The position numbers and the translations under genes were made by a program. Under the pieces are notes generated by a model that was not told the origin of the DNA, searched no databases, and was given only the letters and a program-made list of their open reading frames with translations. DNA of 64,000 nucleotides, from the NCBI GenBank assembly GCA_037833965.1, contig AP031356.1, forward strand, positions 2,874,501 through 2,938,500. Reading direction: 5' to 3'. This stretch comes from Marchantia polymorpha subsp. ruderalis (lineage: Eukaryota; Streptophyta; Marchantiopsida; Marchantiales; Marchantiaceae). Below, piece by piece: positions 17,829 to 29,500 of this stretch (position 1 is its first letter; every line of letters begins with the position of its first letter).

Positions 17829-19178
17829 TGCGTTGCCTGCACACACAAACGTTCTCCCTTTCGCTCGCTCTCTCACAATCGCTACTGCGCGTCGGCCGCT
17901 CAAGCACTGACTGCTCACTCTCTCTGCGCTCAAGCTACTCGCAATTCTCTCCAAGGTCCGCCAAGATCCTTGCGCAACTCGTCTCCGCACTCTCTACTCT
18001 CACTGCAGGTCGCTCCGCCCTTGCGCGTAATCTTGGAAACTGGAAATCGCAAAGTCAAGAATGAGAGAATGAGACTCGAGCGCAGTCTTTTCTTCTCCGA
18101 TTTCAAGAACGTCCAACGTTCTTACTGGTTACAACGTACGCAGCCGGCTATACGGCTTAACGGTTCGCCCTTTGCATGCGCGAATTTACGTCTCCGCACT
18201 GCGCGCATTCGCATGCGTAAACGTTGAATTCTCCCGCCGCCGCCACCTTCCGGACTCGAGTCCGCTGCAGGGTATACGTCGGCCCTGTTGTCTTTTCCTA
18301 ACCCGTCCCTCACCGGAGGCGTGTCGCCGCTGGTGCGTTCATTATCCGTCGGCGCCTTGCTGGAGGCGCACATCTAGTCGGAGCGAATTACGCCGGCGCG
18401 CAGTCGTACCGCTTATTTTGTCTTTTATGCCTCGTCCGTTGCTGCCGGCGCATATCCGCCAGCGCAACTCATGCCAGCGCATCCGGCCGTCAGCGCCACG
18501 TCGGAGGCGTACATCCGACCGGCGCTTTCCTTCCATGAACAGCCGCCAAAGGCGCTTCCGACTCTGAGTTGGTTTCCTCCTATGAGCGCGTGATTCCGCC
18601 GAAGGCGCATCGCCGAGGGCGTACGGGAATCCTTTCCGGCTGTGAACCCTAGCGCGAACGGCGCATGTCCGGCTACGAGTTTTCCGACGCTCATAACTTC
18701 TCCATTCCTGATCCATCTCCGACGCTCTTGGGATCGTTAGAACGAGCGCCCCGAGCTCTTTCTAATGCGACTTCAACCAACTGGATCTACCGTGTATCCC
18801 GATTGTTATGAAGGTTTCCCCTTTCCGCGCTAGCGGCGCTTCGCCGAAGGCGCACTCATGGTCGGACGCCTTTAGAGGTCCGGGCCCTTCTCCTGACGTC
18901 TTTAGCAAAACCTCCTCCTGAGGTGTCTGCGCCGGAAGCGTAGCTTCCTTATACGCTGGAGGCGCGTGAGTAGAGACACCTCAGAAAAGGAGCTTTTGCC
19001 GAAGGCGCCGAAGACATTGGCGTTGGTACATCCGACTACGTGATTCTTTGTGTCCTCGTGACGATCTCATCAATCCACTCTATTTAACGTACCCTTTTCT
19101 AACTACAAACACTGCTTCGGTACTAGTTTTCTAAAATTGTTTAAATTCTGCAAAAAAAACAAAAAGTGTGTTACCACA
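17641..19178 (-). mobile_element. E5: family A LTR fragment (5' LTR start, minus strand)
   Basis: On the minus strand it begins TGTGGTAACACAC at 19178 and matches the first 1.5 kb of the E1 LTR. It is cut at 17641 where E4 inserted, inside the LTR ORF. Low-copy DNA begins at 19179 (ATACA would be the target repeat). The rest of E5 should lie left of the window. It marks the left border between retrotransposons and the host island. Confidence 0.9.
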
Positions 19179-19590
19179 ATACATCCTCGTTCACAGAGGT
19201 TTTAGATCAAGTAATCCTATCTTCAAACCACCTTGAATATGTAGAGGACCATAATTAACATGTATACAAATTTATAGTTCGATCTTTAATGCGATATAGA
19301 AGACATATGATGACCTTGGTGGCAGGACATCAAGGCTCCTTCACTTTAAGGAATAATGAACGGAACTTTTCAGTGCACGACCGAAGTTGAAACAAAACAT
19401 CATTCACCTGAAATCCTCATCTGAAAGAAAGTACATAGATGATACATGGTCCTCTACGTGGCAGATACTTTTGGCACGAACTAACGATCAAGCAGATCAA
19501 GGGTTCAGACTGGATCAGTGGAAGAAACACCCACAGTCTCCGAGAGACCTCCATAATTGTCCATTCAGAAAAAACACAAATCGGCTTCAC
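19179..19590. other. Low-copy upstream region, no gene seen
   Basis: AT-richer sequence between the E5 LTR and the TATA box of the first secreted-protein gene. The short open frames here lack codon-like patterns or homology to anything else in the window. It is probably the promoter region of the downstream gene. Confidence 0.5.
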
Positions 19591-19596
19591 TATAAA
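19591..19596 (+). promoter_or_regulatory. TATA box of secreted-protein gene 1
   Basis: TATAAA in the context CACTATAAATTCC, 107 bases before the ATG at 19698. This leaves a plausible 5' leader of about 75 bases. Confidence 0.6.
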
Positions 19597-19697
19597 TTCC
19601 AAGGGTTTCTCCACTCCGTTCCATCAATACTCGCTGCCTTCAGATCTTTAGCTCACGCAGAGTCTCAATTGTCTAACTTGCATCCGCAGCTGCAGCC

Positions 19698-20481
19698 ATG
19701 ATGACCAAGAGTGCGCTCCTTCTTGTTGCAGCATTTGCTGTGGTCCTCGCAGCATGGAGCCCAGTGGCTGCGCAGCCCCCACCACCACCCGCGACCACAC
19801 CAGTTATCACAGTCACCAATGCTAGCCCCGTCGAAGTTTTGATCTTCCAGATTCTGAACGGCACATTGAACCGGCTGGCCACAGTCCCCGCCAACTCTGG
19901 CCAGTTCGTCATCCGAAACTTTCAGGCCGTCAACGGCCAAGTAGACTTGCTGGTTCGGAGCACGGTGATGGGGGTCACATCGCAAGTGGGACGAGTGCTC
20001 ACTCCTTCGAATGTGACAAACATCGTCATCCGCACGAACTCAGCCGCAACCGGTCTGCTCGTGACCATCACCGGGCTGCTCAATGGTCCAGTGTCAGTGG
20101 TACTGGACCTCATCTTCACGACTCTTGTCGGGGCTCTTCTCTCCATTCTTGTGAGTATCTTTCAAGCTCTCATCCCGAGGTGTTGCTGACTGCTACAATT
20201 GTCATCATCAGATGTTAAGACACAGACATATTCATATCTGATGTACATTTGATAACCAGCAATTGCAGCTTCAGCAAATGAATTTGGGCTGTCATTATCG
20301 GACACATGAATTGCGGCGCATCGAACATGAACGAAGTCATGCGTTGGATATAGTAAATTTCCTTTCATCCATAATGAATGTTACGAAATCTAAAAAATTG
20401 AACCCTGCCTGTCTGGGATTTGATTTCATATATATCTTAACTCTACTAACGCATGTGATGGCCTTCTTGCAGTCTCCATAG
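19698..20481 (+). CDS. Small secreted protein gene 1 (two exons, 153 aa, unknown function)
   Basis: I do not recognise the family. Exon 1 (19698-20150) encodes 151 residues. A signal peptide covers about residues 1-25 (hydrophobic core LLLVAAFAVVLAAW, cleavage likely after PVAA). A short Pro run follows, then a Val/Ile/Asn-rich region with three N-glycosylation sequons (N41, N54, N105). The C-terminus is strongly hydrophobic. A GTGAGTAT donor at 20151 and a CTTCTTGCAG acceptor ending at 20472 predict a 322-bp intron; exon 2 adds only Ser-Pro-stop. Donor, acceptor and this micro-exon are conserved in the two broken copies. If the intron is retained, the frame ends after 163 residues with PRCC. 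The product is probably exported to the apoplast or cell wall. Confidence 0.78.
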
Positions 20482-21330
20482 AGATGATCAATTCAGGGAC
20501 GAAATGACAAGGAAGAAGGTGGACGAGCACGTTAACGTTATCACAATCAGTCCAGATATCAGTGTTCGTTAGGAAAGCTGTGAAAGACTTGAACCTCAGT
20601 GTCCAAATGATATATGATATACTTCAAGTCTTGGTCACTGGAATAATCACGAGATATCTTTGTCAATGCTCTGCCACCGAGCATATATAATAAATGACAA
20701 CGACAATTGAGTGGAAAACTCTCCGATCTGGTGCTTTGGATGGAGAACTTGGACCCCAAGTCGTCAACCGTTAGTTGTACTCTTAGCCTGAACATGATAT
20801 GATATGATATGATATTCAAAGAAGTCCAGAATACTGAATCTCTAGATGAATTATACTCGTGTCTCGGAAGTTATAAGATACTTATCCGAGCAGAGGATTT
20901 CACGATCAGATGGACGAGGCACCTGATTTTTATAATCCGACGAATTAAATGGGAGATGTAAAAATTGATAGGGGCACTAAATCTCTCTTGTAAATAATTG
21001 TCGATGGGCGTAGTTTAGTCTTGGCGATACAGCTCAAGTTTCTAATACACTCGTTTCGACACCCAGGGACAAATGATGAAAATTTTAAAACTTGGCATTC
21101 GAAATGTATCGTAGTGCAGCACAAGTTTTAAAGGATGTTGGATTCACCTCGACGCTTTGTGGATCTACTTATTATTGGTTTCCCAAACTGCTTGATTTTG
21201 AGAGGATATGTTCTTCTCTGTTCATTTAAGAATTGGAATCAATCTTCATTCTCTCTGGTCTCGGCAGATGAGATATTTTTTCGAAGAAAATGAGCAGTTG
21301 GGGGCTTTGAGCTGGCCAACAGGCTAAGAT
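20482..21330 (+). repeat. 3' flank of gene 1, inverted duplicate of 24830-25758
   Basis: Downstream of exon 2 the sequence matches, on the opposite strand, the 3' flank of gene copy 3, with shared landmarks such as TGCTCGGTGGCAGAGCATT and GTTATAAGATACTTA. Similarity extends to about 21330. The 3' flank of copy 2 (22660-23010) shares the proximal half. The genes were copied with their flanks, and copy 1 is inverted relative to the others. No further coding sequence is seen. Confidence 0.75.
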
Positions 21331-21959
21331 CTAGTCTATTTCTCACCTCATAATTCGGGTGGTAGATTGGGCCGTAGGTCGGAAGGTTGTCTCTAAGCAG
21401 CATCTATATCCTTAAATTATCGATATTTAAGTATTTAAGTTTCGGCTAGTCTACTTATGATAATTTACGCAGTAGAAGATTATTCAAATTCAATATGAGC
21501 AGAGCCAAAGTTTCTTTGCTTCTGATTTATAGAAAGTTTGAAAAATTGTTGAATTTTTAACATATAATTGATCCACTTTGATCGTTTTATGAATATTACT
21601 GAGAAAAAGCAATAAATCTCAGAATCTGCCTTGAGTTCATCTTCAAGTTCCTGCTTGATTTTAAAGACAACCGTATGCTCTATAAATGTACCAGAGAAAT
21701 CCCTCCTTTCTGTTTAAAGTTTGTCTAAAATCCAGAAAGGTGTGACCTATACTACAATGCATTCAATGAATTACGCACACGGTTGTGTAAGTTTAATATG
21801 TAGGTCTTCTCAGACATTTGGACGAGAGTGATTCTGTGTGTTTTCCAGAATCGGTGAAGCTTTACTCAGAAGTCACAGCTCACAGCATAGAAAGAAGGCT
21901 AGAGCCATATGAGCTCACAAACGTGTAGATTAGGAGAGACTCAGTTCATCGCCCACAGT
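21331..21959. other. AT-rich intergenic stretch, nothing recognised
   Basis: There are no long open frames, terminal repeats or RNA genes that I can see. Confidence 0.45.
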
Positions 21960-22175
21960 TCCGCGAAACGAGCAGGTCTACTGGATAATGACTGACTGCA
22001 AGTTTCGGATCACAAACTGGCCACTTTTGGCGGGGACAGGGGACAGCAGTTTCCATCTGCCGTTTAGAACCTGGAAGATCAGAACTTGAGCAGGACATAT
22101 ACTGAGTCATTTTAAGGGCCCTTTCCCGCTGCTGGGGAGTTAGACAGCCACTGAGTTCCATGCTGCAAGCATGAA
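21960..22175 (-). pseudogene. Secreted-protein gene fragment (copy 4)
   Basis: On the minus strand the DNA aligns with exon 1 of gene 1, from the end of the signal peptide (GCATGGAACTCAGTGGCTG) through GATCTTCCAGGTTCTAAACGG to the start of the Val-Asp-Leu-Leu-Val stretch. An early stop and frameshifts break the reading frame. No intron donor, last exon or conserved 3' flank was found beside it. It is a decayed partial copy. Confidence 0.75.
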
Positions 22176-22659
22176 GGAGGGTAATTTTGATCAAAACTGA
22201 CAGTCTGCCTTAGCTTCTGAACAGGATGGTAGGGGTTGTTAGTGAGATGGAGATGAGAAACGAAAGAATTTGAGAGTGTCTGTCCTGTATATGTGAATTA
22301 ACTTGGAAATGCCCAATGGGTTTTCTGATCCCTTCATTACTGATCTATGGACATACTTGCTATTTGTTGTCTCATCTCCGTGACATTGCCAAGAGTCATC
22401 AACTTTTTAAGATGATACTTCTCATCAATTATGCAAATAGAAGCTGCTCCTTTCGTCTAGGCGAAATGAATGCGAGTGATTTCATTGAAATGCCCCTTAG
22501 CAAGAGCCTGTGACAATAAATAGGTCAACGTTAAGGTGAATCCTCTTGTAGTGACATACATACACATCAACCTTGGAGGACACGGATCAGATATCTTGCG
22601 AGAATCGGTGTACTGGGGATGTATCACCTTCATCTCATGCACGGCCGTAGAAGACGGAA
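22176..22659. other. AT-rich intergenic stretch, nothing recognised
   Basis: Short open frames only; the longest (22536-22721) overlaps the conserved 3' flank of copy 2 and is unlikely to be a gene. Confidence 0.4.
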
Positions 22660-23010
22660 AACCTTATACAAATTGGGACACCAAGTTTTATATCCATGGC
22701 CATGCAGGTCATCAAACCTAGATCAGAGAATCTTCAGCTCCAAAGTGGTTGTCGTTTATTACATCGGCTCATAAGAAGAGCATTGACACCCGTGTCTTGA
22801 TATTGCTTCCGTCATCATGACTTGGAAGGATATCTTGTAGCGTACAGACATATTACGCCCTTAGACTTCAAGTATCTCACAGTTTTGCTGACGAAGAATG
22901 ATCACTAAATGAAGGTGATAATCTTCAAGTGTCCATCCAGTATCGTCATTGTAATTTTGATCATTTTGATTATAATTTTGATTTTAATTTTGAAACAGTA
23001 TTGATCGCGT

Positions 23011-23586
23011 CTATGGAGACTGAAAGAAGTCCGTCACAAGTATTAGTACACTGAAGATACATCTCAAATCACATGCAGATAAGGTAGGGCTCAAAATTGC
23101 TTGACTAACTGATTGTACATTAGTTACGAAGCGAAAGATACATAATGCATAATCTTTTTAATCTTGGAGTAATATTTTATTTGTTTGATGACCAAGTTGT
23201 AAACAGATATGGGGACATCCGGATATAAGATGGATATACATATATCTATATAGGTAGATATATGCGTCAAAATTTGTGATGATTGTAATGCCAAGAGTCA
23301 GTACACAACTCAAAATCAGAGATTGAAGTATACTCACAAGAATTGAGAGAAGAGCGTCTACAACACTGGTGAAAACAAGGTCCAGTACGACTGAAACTGG
23401 ACCGTTCAGCAAGCCTGTGATGGTGGCTACGAGACCAGTTGCGGCTGAGTTCGTGCGGATGACAATATTGGTAACATTCAAAAGATTGAGCACTCGTCCC
23501 ACTTGCGATGCTACCTCGAGTACCGTGCCCTGAAGCAGCAAGTCTACTTGGCCGTCAACGGCCTGAAAGTTTCGGATGACAAATTG
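23011..23586 (-). pseudogene. Secreted-protein gene copy 2, 5'-truncated
   Basis: Homology to gene 1 starts at the QFVIRNFQAV segment (23586) and runs through the hydrophobic C-terminus to a GTGAGTA donor (23337-23331). The micro-exon TCTCCATAG is at 23019-23011 after CTTTCAG, giving a 318-bp intron. The coding part is open, but the signal peptide and about 68 residues are missing. Upstream, the frame runs into unrelated Pro/Ser/Thr-rich sequence next to the LTR-protein remnant. Without a signal peptide the product would not be secreted, so I call it a pseudogene; a chimeric gene cannot be excluded. Confidence 0.75.
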
Positions 23587-23931
23587 GCATCGGTGCAGAT
23601 TGCGATCGGTTGCGAGATCAGTTGAAGACGGTTGTGGAGTAGTTACAGACGTCGTGGACCAAAGCGGAAGCGGCGGATTTGGCATTTCGGCAGCTGAAGG
23701 AGGAGACGACCGATCGCCGTCCTCTCCCCCAAAGGTCTTTCTTCCTCCTCCAAAGGTCCATCACTCTGGACCCCCAAAGGTCTTGCTTCAATAGTCCGAA
23801 GTTACACTTCCTCCACTACATCGTTGAAGATGCGGTTCCTTCGGACATGGCTACACTACCCTCCAAATTCTCTGACTTTATCACCCGGCGGGGTGCCTTC
23901 TTCAAACCTTCTTCTTCTTCTCCAAAGATCA

Positions 23932-24597
23932 GTCCAAAACCTCCCTGACGCTGGAAAATCTCTTCTCTTCACTCTTCGTCAACAAACTCATCCCGCGATA
24001 GAAATTCACCAAGAAAGGCTTCATGTGATTCACCGAGTCTCCGTGCCACCTATCGCCAACATTGATCCAAACTAGGTTCCAGAAGATCTTCGCCCAGTGA
24101 ATTGACTCCCCTCGCACTGCGCGCTCTATAAATCCCACTTGCCACGCCGTTACATGGGTCGACCGCTGCGGCCGCAAGATGTGCATCACAGCTGTTGCCA
24201 CCGCGCGCCTGTACGGGTCGCAATACTCCACTGTTCTCCAACCATTTGTACTCGATCGGGGATTCTTGAATAGCTGCGCGAATGTAAATTCTTTGGCTCG
24301 CGTCGCTCTAGCGCTCTACTTCTCAAAAATATATTCCCCTTCCTTGCCCGCGCATGGTGTTAAGACGTGTGTCCAATGCTCGACCGTCCACAACAACGGA
24401 TTGCCACGAAGGTCGATGGCCTCATTTTGGTTCTTGTCCATCAACCCTTGGCAGAATGTTGCCGACGCACAAATCCAATCCCAAAGCAAAAAACAGGGAA
24501 GTGTCGTGACTAACTCTTGACGATACTTCCGTAATTCTACATTGGGCACCTCTAGCGAAATCAACTTCGGTACTGCTGCTTTCCTAGGGCGCGCCAA
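23932..24597 (-). pseudogene. Diverged relative of the LTR-encoded N-terminal domain in low-copy DNA
   Basis: The minus-strand frame starts MARPRK at 24597, like MTRPSR of family B. It aligns across the whole conserved domain: FLLWDWI, HWTHVLTPCAGKEGEY, TNGWRT, YCDPYRRAVATAV, WQVGFIE, IHWAKIFW, and NH--PFLVNFYRGM. One TAG stop (24318-24316) interrupts an otherwise open 222-codon stretch; the true stop follows VLD at 23931-23929. The linker and coiled coil are absent, although a short acidic/Ser-rich tail can be read in another frame. No LTR ends or pol are seen nearby. It is either an old element remnant or a host gene carrying the domain. It is far more diverged than families A and B are from each other. 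Confidence 0.78.
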
Positions 24598-24795
24598 TCT
24601 TGTCTAAAGATAATATGATGTTCATGCTGAGAGTACGTAAAACCTTTGACAACTTGGAGATCCAACTTGGAGATCCAAGTTGTCCATCCAAACCATATCA
24701 GAGGATTTTCAACTCATATTTAATAAAGTGGATTTTACTGACTATTATGTACAGGCCAAGAGTACGAAATACCGTTGACCACTGGGGGTTAAAAA
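24596..24795 (+). repeat. About 200-bp direct repeat, second copy at 25306-25500
   Basis: Both copies begin CTTGTCTAAAGATAATATG and share TTCAACTCATATT and AAAGTGGATTTTACTGAC, with small indels. Each holds an internal imperfect tandem duplication of a motif containing GAGTACG and GTTGACC. The first copy begins at the start codon of the LTR-domain remnant, so it marks the edge of that insertion or rearrangement. Confidence 0.75.
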
Positions 24796-24829
24796 ATTTT
24801 CATCGAAAAATACACTGGATCTAGCCTGT

Positions 24830-25758
24830 TGGTAAGCCTGAAGCCCCCAACTGTTCATCTTCTTCTATCAGCTATCTCATCTACCGAGACAATAGTGATT
24901 GAAGATTGATTCCGAGTGTGAATTCAAAAGACAAGAACAGATTCTTTCAAGCCTTTTGGGATATCAATGATAAGGGGATCCATAGAGCGTCCAGGTGAAT
25001 CCAAAGCCGTTTACAACCTGTGGTGCACTACGTTACATTTCGATTTCCAAGTTCTGGAAATTTCGCTATTAGTCGCTGGGTGTCGAATCGAGTGTATCAG
25101 AAACTTGAGCTGTATCGCCAACACTAAACTACGCCCATCGAGAACTATGCACAAGAGAGATAATGTGCCAGTAAGAATCAACTTCTACATTTCCCATTTT
25201 ACCCTCGCATGATTAAAATTCAGTGCCTTTCCTGTGCTAGCTTAAGTATCTTATAACATCTTTGACAAGAATATACTTACTCGTGAGATTCTGTATATTG
25301 GACTTGTCTAAAGATAATATGATGTTCATGCCGAGAGTACGGAAAACCTTTGACAACTCGGGGATCCAAGTTGTCCATCCAAACCATATCAGAAGATTTT
25401 CAACTCATATTCAATAAAGTGGATTTTACTGACTATTAAAATATGTACAGGCCAATAGTACGAAATACCGTTGACCACTTGGGGTTAAAAGTTTTCCATC
25501 CGAAAGAGATCAGAGGATTTTGCACTCAGACGCGGTTGTCATTTATCATATTTGCTCGGTGGCAGAGCATTAATAGTTACATCTCGTGATTATTCCCGTT
25601 ATCATGACATGGAGTACATCACATATCATTGACAAAAGGAGGTTCAAGTCTCCCAAAGCTTTCCTGACGAACACTTATCACTAAACTTAACCGATTGTGT
25701 AAGCGTTCACGTGCTCGTCCAGCATCTCCCTTGTATTCTGTCCCGGTATTGATCACCT
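24830..25758 (-). repeat. 3' flank of gene copy 3, inverted duplicate of 20482-21330
   Basis: Reading on the minus strand from the micro-exon of copy 3, the order of conserved blocks is the same as downstream of gene 1. The region is interrupted by the extra copy of the 200-bp repeat near 25306-25440. No gene is seen in it. Confidence 0.7.
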
Positions 25759-26525
25759 CTATGGAGACTGCAAGAATACCGTCACAAGTATTAGTACAGT
25801 GAAGATACATATGAAATAAGGTCCCAGATATGTATTGATGTGCAACAAGTTACAAATCCACATATATTTCATTCGAAATTGAGCGAGAGAAACTACGCGC
25901 ATGATCTCGTTCATGGTACATAGGCAGTAAATTCTGTATCCAATAATGACAACTCTAAACTGATCTGCTTAAGCCGGGTTCTAATGTAAATCACATATGA
26001 ATACGTGTGAGTCATAGCTTGTGATGATGGCAATTGTAGCAGTTGGCAAAAATCCTGAATTAAAGCTTGAAGGGTACTCACGAGAATTGAAAGAAGAGCC
26101 CCGACAACAGTGGTGAAGACGAGGTTCAGTACTACTGAAACTGGACCGTTCAGCAAGCCTGTGATGGTGGCAACAAGACCAGTTCCGGCTGAGTTCGTGC
26201 GGATGACAATGTTGGTGACATTCGAAACAGTGAGCACTCGTCCCACTTGCGATGTGACCCCTAGAGCCGTGCTCTGCATCAGCATGTCTACTTGGCCGTC
26301 GACGGCCTGAAAGTTTCGGATAACGAACTGTCCAGCGTTGGCAGGGACTGTGGACAGCAGGTTCAATCTGCCGTTCAAAATCTGGAAGATCAGAACTTGG
26401 ACGGTGCTAAGATTGTTGACTGTGATAACTGGCATCGTCGGCGGTGCTGGTGGTGGGGACTGCGCAGCCACTGGGCTCCATGCTGCGAGGACCACAGCAA
26501 ATGCTGCCACCACAAGGAACGCAGT
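25759..26525 (-). pseudogene. Secreted-protein gene copy 3, split by E2 in the signal peptide
   Basis: Exon 1 remains from codon 5 of the family (26525) to a CTC-GTGAGT donor (exon end 26082). The micro-exon TCTCCATAG is at 25767-25759 after CTTGCAG, a 314-bp intron. The remaining frame has no stop and keeps the hydrophobic core AAFAVVLAAW and the conserved QFVIRNFQAVDGQVD. E2 separates it from its first four codons and promoter, which should lie beyond the window to the right. The frame is open through the junction into the E2 LTR up to an ATG at 26783, giving an in-frame LTR-gene fusion. Confidence 0.85.
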
Positions 26526-29500
26526 TGTAATAACCCACCAAAGGCTAAAACTGCAGTATGGTGGTAAAAAGATCGAACCCACAGGGACAGAGGCAACACA
26601 CAGAGTAAAAGTGTCACGTTTAACAGACTTTTGGTAGAGTTTGAATTCTAGGCGACTGTCACTCCCAGAAATACTGCAGTGCTCGACTCGGAGGCTCGAC
26701 TCGGAGGAGGATCTCAACTCGGAGGATGCTCGGAGGATGCACGGTACAGCTTGGTCACTCAACACACACACACACACACACACCTGAAACTGGCAAAAAG
26801 CACAACTCGGAGGTCGGTCAGGACCTCCGCTTCGGATTTCAGGAGGAAAGTGTCTCGCAAATTCACTCAGAGGTTCTGCAGGAAGTGCCTCCCACTCCGG
26901 CTTTTACTGCCCTTCCGCCAGGAACTAGCGGGGGTACCCGGACTGGACTTCTCACTTCGGAACGAAGCCTCTACGTACGCCGTGGACGTCACCCTCGACT
27001 ATCACACAAAACGCAGGGAGTGCAGACCCGACTGAGAACTTACTGAAAACACGATCCAGTAACACACACACAACCTGAATTACAAACCAAGGTTTACACG
27101 AAGTAATGAAACTTCACATTGGCATTCAGGGGAAACTTCCCGTAGGAGTACAATCAGGATATGTCACTCGAAGGAGTAAGGGGGAACTGTTCAAGTATCT
27201 AACTCGCAGCCGGCTCTGAGCATCAGAAATCACCCGCAGGTGCAGATCCGCACTACTCAAGTCTCTAACCGGGTGCTAGCTCTGAACATTCAGCCGAAGG
27301 CCTTCAACTACAACATACGGTAACTTCGCTATGCTGCAGCTTCTCTACGTGGTGCCAGGACCAAAATGCACAAACACGCTAAGAAAGTGAGTTCCTGATC
27401 TGCACTTCCGAAACTGGAAGAGTCCCAAGGCAAAACGCCTTGATCTACTTTATACTCTCAAAAGATCCTAACTAGCACTACGCTATCCTATCTACCACTC
27501 GCAGCATCTGCGCGAAACCAAACTACTCTACTGCACTCAGCAGATCCGGTGCTGCGCCTCCTGCGCGCCGGACTGCTCCGCTTACTGTCTCTACCTTGCC
27601 AGTCTTCCGACCGGCTGCGTAACCCCAGGCGTCGGAGCGCTGCAGTGACTTCCGACTGCAAGTGCGCCATAGTGTCGCGCGCACCCGACAAGAAAGTTTC
27701 TAATTTTCTCGCCACTCGCCGCCGACTCCGACTGTCACCTTCCGTCAAGGCCGCCGCCCGAAGCTCGAACTCCCGGAGTGTAACCCTCTCTTGAGCTGCC
27801 ACCTCCCAATGGGTGTATCCGTTTAGACAACGAGTCACCCGTGCCGCCAACTCTCCTCGTGCCCTGCAGCTGCTCTCCACCTCTGCCAGCTGCATTTCTA
27901 AATCCGCGCGTTGTGCCCTCAAATCCGAGCACTCGGTTTGCAAGTTGCACAACAGCTCCTCATCCTCCTTGCGGGCTCTTTGACTTTCCTCTAAGGCGCG
28001 CGTCTGGCGCGCAAGCTCGGCTGCTAGGACTTTGTTCTGTCTCCGCTCCTCCTGCAGTTCCGACTCGATCTTTGCCCGTATTAGTTCGGCCTCCGCCTGA
28101 CTCTTCGTCGCCGCATCCTCCTTCTGCTGCTGCAAGGCGTGGTACAGCTTCTGGGTGACCGCCAGGTGTTGTCGGAGGGCGGTGTTCCTATCCACATATA
28201 CTCCGCACCTAGAGGCCCACCTTGCCACCTTGCTCCTCGTCCTTCGCCTGATTGTCTCCACATAAGACTGCGGTTTTAAGGCACTTGCGTATTTGGATGT
28301 CTTGCGATCCAGATATCGCAGGAGTGGAACTATCTGTTCGCACAGCACCCCTGTTGGCGTTTTCTGCACCGAATCCTCTTCTTGCTCTTCCGAGCTTGTC
28401 TCATCCTCAGTCTCGAGGATCTCAGTCGCCACCGAATCCCTTGGCGACTCCCTGGAACTGTGGCGCGCAGCAGCTTCCGCTGCGACTGCTGCTCCACTGC
28501 CTGCTAAAATATCCAGGGCAGTGGGAGATCCCACTGCTTGAGCCCCTGTTCCGGCTTGATCTTCGGTTTGTGAAGGGGTCGACGCCGCAGTGACTTTTGT
28601 CACTCTTGATCCGCCCGCTTCTGCTGCCTGTCCTTCCGGCGCAATCTGCGCGGAAGGTGTCCTTGCTGAAGGTGCGTCCGCCGAAGGCGTCCGCACACTC
28701 GTCGTTGGCCCCATCCGTCTCGCAGTCGGCGAATCCGACTGACTCTCTGTTGTCCGACTCGCAGTCGGCCGACCAGCAGTTGTCCGACTGGGAGTCGGAT
28801 ACACCCTGCGCGTCTTGACTCCACTTGGCCTGCTTGCTGGTGGCGTTCTTCCAGAAGTGCCTTCCGCCGAAGACGACCCTCTGAGGATTGTTGGCTCGTC
28901 AGCCAAACTCTCTACTCTCACTGCAGGTCGCTCCGCCCTTGCGCGTAATCTTGGAACTGGAAATTGCAAAGTCAAGAATGAGAGAATGAGACTGGAGCGC
29001 AGTCTTTTCTTCTCCGATTTCAAGAACGTCCAACGTTCTTACTGGTTGCAACGTACACAGCCGGCTATACGGCTTAACGGTTCGCCCTTTGCATGCGCGA
29101 ATTCACGTCTCCGCATTGCGCGCATTCGCATGCTTAAACGTTGAATTCTCCCGCCGCCGCCACCTTCCGGACTCGAGTCCGCTGCAGGGTATACGTCGAC
29201 CCTGTTGTCTTTTCCTAACCCGCCCTTCTCCGGAGGCGTGTCGCCGCTGGTGCGTTCATTATCCGTCGGCGCCTTGCTGGAGGCGCACATCCAGTCGGAT
29301 CGAATTATGCCGGCGCGCAGTCGTACCGCCTATTTTGTCTTTTATGCCTCGTCCGTTGCTGCCGGCGCATATCCGCCAGCGCATCCGACTGTCAGCGCCA
29401 CGTCGGAGGCGTACATCCGACCGGCGCTTTCCTTCCATGAACAGCCGCCAAAGGCGCTTCCGACTCTGAGTGGGTTTCCTCCTATGAGCGCGTGATTCCA

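Noticed and set aside
22536..22721. Small plus-strand frame of 61 codons as a gene
   Set aside because: It overlaps the conserved 3' flank of copy 2 on the other strand and has no support.
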